Of a DNA stretch of 64,000 nt, positions 62,310-64,000 are shown piece after piece. The stretch's first letter is position 1. Each line of letters begins with the position of its first letter. This DNA comes from Certhia americana (lineage: Eukaryota > Chordata > Aves > Passeriformes > Certhiidae): NCBI GenBank assembly GCA_018697195.1, contig CM031878.1, positions 38,871,402 to 38,935,401 on the forward strand. Direction: 5' to 3'. Made by a program: the position numbers and the translations under genes. The notes beneath the pieces were generated by a model. The model did no database searches. It worked only from the letters and a program-made list of their open reading frames with translations, and was not told where the DNA came from.

Positions 62310-62720
62310 CCGCCTTGAACAGCTGGAAGTCTGCTTTCCTAGAATTCAGGAGCCTAGCTTTACTACTTACCTGTCCCATATCCCTCAGGATTGCAGTCTA
62401 CACCAGTGCATGATCACTGCAGCCCAGGCTGCCTCTGGTCGTGATTTCCCTGGTTCACTCTCTTACCTTGGTGACCAGCAAGTCCACTATCACATCCCTT
62501 GGTAAGACTTTACCTGGCTCAGGAATTTTTCATCCTTGCATTCCAGGAGTCTCTTGGATTGCCTGCAGCTTGCTGTGCTACTTGCCCAGCAGATGTCAGG
62601 GGGTTGAAGTGCCCCAGCAGGACAGGAGCCAGCAAGTGTAATGCCTCCTGTAGCCTGAGCAAGGGGGCTTCGTCTGTAGGCTCCCCTTGATCAGGCAGCC
62701 TGTAGTAAAGTACTTCTTGG
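62310..62720 (-). pseudogene. CR1 LINE ORF2 endonuclease fragment, antisense
   Basis: On the minus strand the order is YYRLPDQGEPTDEA, then VLLGHFNPLTSAG, then DVIVDLLVTK, then GSLGCSDHALV. This is the C-terminal half of the APE-type endonuclease domain that nicks target DNA for CR1 retroposition. The catalytic GDFN motif reads GHFN, an Asp-to-His loss, while the SDH motif near 62400-62415 is kept. Stops and frameshifts are present. Neither the reverse transcriptase nor the CR1 3' tail follows, so this is an internal fragment left by deletion or breakage rather than a typical 3'-anchored insertion. Confidence 0.85.
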
Positions 62721-63663
62721 ACTGGAAATCAAGCACAGCTACAACTACCAGAGAACTGAAGAGAAAATCACAGGAACCACAGGGATTTGGTGTGATATTT
62801 CTAAATATTTTGCCACATTTCGGTAGTGCAGGATTCTGTGTTAAAATATAAATCGTGTAGGAGGCATACCAGAAGATTATAATTTTACAATGGTTAAAAG
62901 CTTAAACATTTAAAGATGTAAAAATTGAGAGCAAAGAGGAAAATGTAAATTGTGTCTGTGAATATTTTGACAAAAAGTAAGGCTGAACAGGATAAATCTC
63001 ATCCCTACATAAACAATGCATGGGAAAAAAATTCCAGAAATCTGTTTTCAGATTAAGTAGCAGAGTTCCAGTTTCATTACAACCATACTTGGCAGCACAG
63101 TTATACAAAATTCAGTGATTAATTTTAAAAGTATTTGATATATTGTACACATACTTTTTCCCCCCTTCTCCCTCCCCACCCTTACAAACCCCCCTGTTCT
63201 TTCCAGTTCTTAGGTTTTCTCTTTAGCTGTTTTTGACAAAAATAATTCATTATTTCTCACTCAGTATAGCACTTCCTTCTATCTTTCCCTGTGTTTGTTT
63301 TCCATGCGCTACATGGTGCAAATGCAGCTTGCAATAAAAATTTTCCATATATATTTGCATAGCCTTGTAGATTTTTCTTCAAATATTTGTGACTTTCTCT
63401 TAAACAGGGCAAGTCATCAAAGAGATGGACAGCTTGCTGTTATGTGCAACTGTCATAATACTGCATCATGAAACTTTCACTTGAACCCTCCCAGATCAGC
63501 AATTAAAAAAATACTTTAAACTTTGCCTGCACTTTTAATGTATAAATTAGCATGGTGGAATCTCTGTAGCTGTCATTTGAGGAAGTCAGCTTTAAAAAAA
63601 ATTTAAAAATACAAATAATAACCTTCTTTTTTAAAAAACTGCTATGGGTTTATAATTAGGTAA
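62721..63663. other. Unique DNA with pyrimidine-rich tract, no gene seen
   Basis: A C/T-rich stretch at about 63157-63213 ends TTCTTTCCAG and would make a strong splice acceptor, but no open exon follows. An A-rich stretch precedes the terminal minisatellite. Confidence 0.5.
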
Positions 63664-64000
63664 GGGAAAAAAAAAGCAAAAATAAAGGAAAAGGAAAGGA
63701 AAGGAGAAAGGAAAGAAAAAGGAAAAGAAAAGGAAAGATGAAAGGTGCGGAAGGGTGTGGAAAGATGCGGAAAGGTGCAGAAAGGTGCGGAAAGATGCGA
63801 AAAGGTGCGGAAAGGTGTGGAAAGGTGCAGAAAGGTGTGGAAAGATGCGGAAAGGAAAGGTGCAAAAAGGTGGGGAAAGGTGCGGAAAGGTGTGGAAAGG
63901 AAAGGTGCGGAAAGGAAAGGTGCGGAAAGGTGCGGAAAGGTGCGGAAAGGTGCGGAAAGGAAAGGTGCGGAAAGGAAAGGAAAGGTGCGGAAAGGAAAGG
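63664..64000 (+). repeat. Purine-rich minisatellite, GGAAAGGTGC/GGAAA units
   Basis: The array begins as irregular GGAAA/GGAAAA sequence (63664-63737). It becomes eleven 10-bp units in perfect register at 63741-63850 (type AAAGGTGCGG), then mixes 10-bp units with 5-bp GGAAA units to the end of the window, where it is cut off. Each intact 10-bp unit carries one CpG. Left units often show TGTGG or TGCAG (decayed CpG), whereas all seven 10-bp units from 63904 on keep TGCGG. Open frames through it are artefacts. Confidence 0.97.

Noticed and set aside
1..64000. CRISPR array, operon structure or bacterial/phage system
   Set aside because: The repeats are microsatellites, minisatellites and retroelements; no direct repeats with regular unique spacers, no cas-like genes, and the genome type is vertebrate.

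Overview
The window looks like nuclear DNA of a bird, most likely a songbird (passerine). The base is A+T-rich single-copy sequence (roughly two thirds A+T by eye) with no intact protein-coding gene, rRNA, functional tRNA or CRISPR array. The lineage call rests on the interspersed repeats: many CR1 LINE 3' ends carrying the avian ATTCTATG-type tail, several long retroviral LTRs of avian type, and a tRNA-Ile-headed SINE with a CR1-like tail (the TguSINE1 type known from passerines). The repeat names rest on recognition of family sequence, not on a database search.

Layout: 1-1214 unique; 1215-2212 CR1 3' half; 4867-5452 solo LTR (family A, plus); 7224-7608 two CR1 tails; 7609-16274 unique; 16275-17010 LTR (family B, minus) holding a GATC/GATA microsatellite; 22395-22917 probable LTR (family C, plus) with CCAAT, TATA and poly(A)-like elements; 24787-25804 two CR1 reverse-transcriptase fragments, one with a 59-bp tandem duplication; 28331-31405 one degenerate CR1 ORF2 split by a 910-bp solo LTR with a 5-bp target-site duplication; 32698-32852 CR1 tail; 33526-36712 a cluster of minus-strand retroviral pieces ending in a family A LTR with a decayed primer-binding site; 36811-36983 GATA/CATA microsatellite; 43011-43158 tRNA-Ile SINE; 49120-49272 CR1 tail; 53842-55297 a 1456-bp solo LTR with a 5-bp target-site duplication; 62310-62720 CR1 endonuclease fragment (minus); 63664-64000 a purine-rich, CpG-bearing 10-bp minisatellite running off the window end.

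No genes are seen working together. The window is best read as intergenic DNA or a very long intron shaped by CR1 retroposition, endogenous retrovirus insertion followed by LTR-LTR recombination, and local slippage or duplication. A few short exon-like stretches with good splice signals (best at 26379-26552) are listed as findings, not genes, because such stretches arise by chance in 64 kb of A+T-rich DNA. I found no convincing new biological system. The most unusual items are the terminal minisatellite, two near-perfect 8-nt-loop hairpins 140 bp apart, and the nested LTR-in-CR1 insertion with both target-site copies intact.
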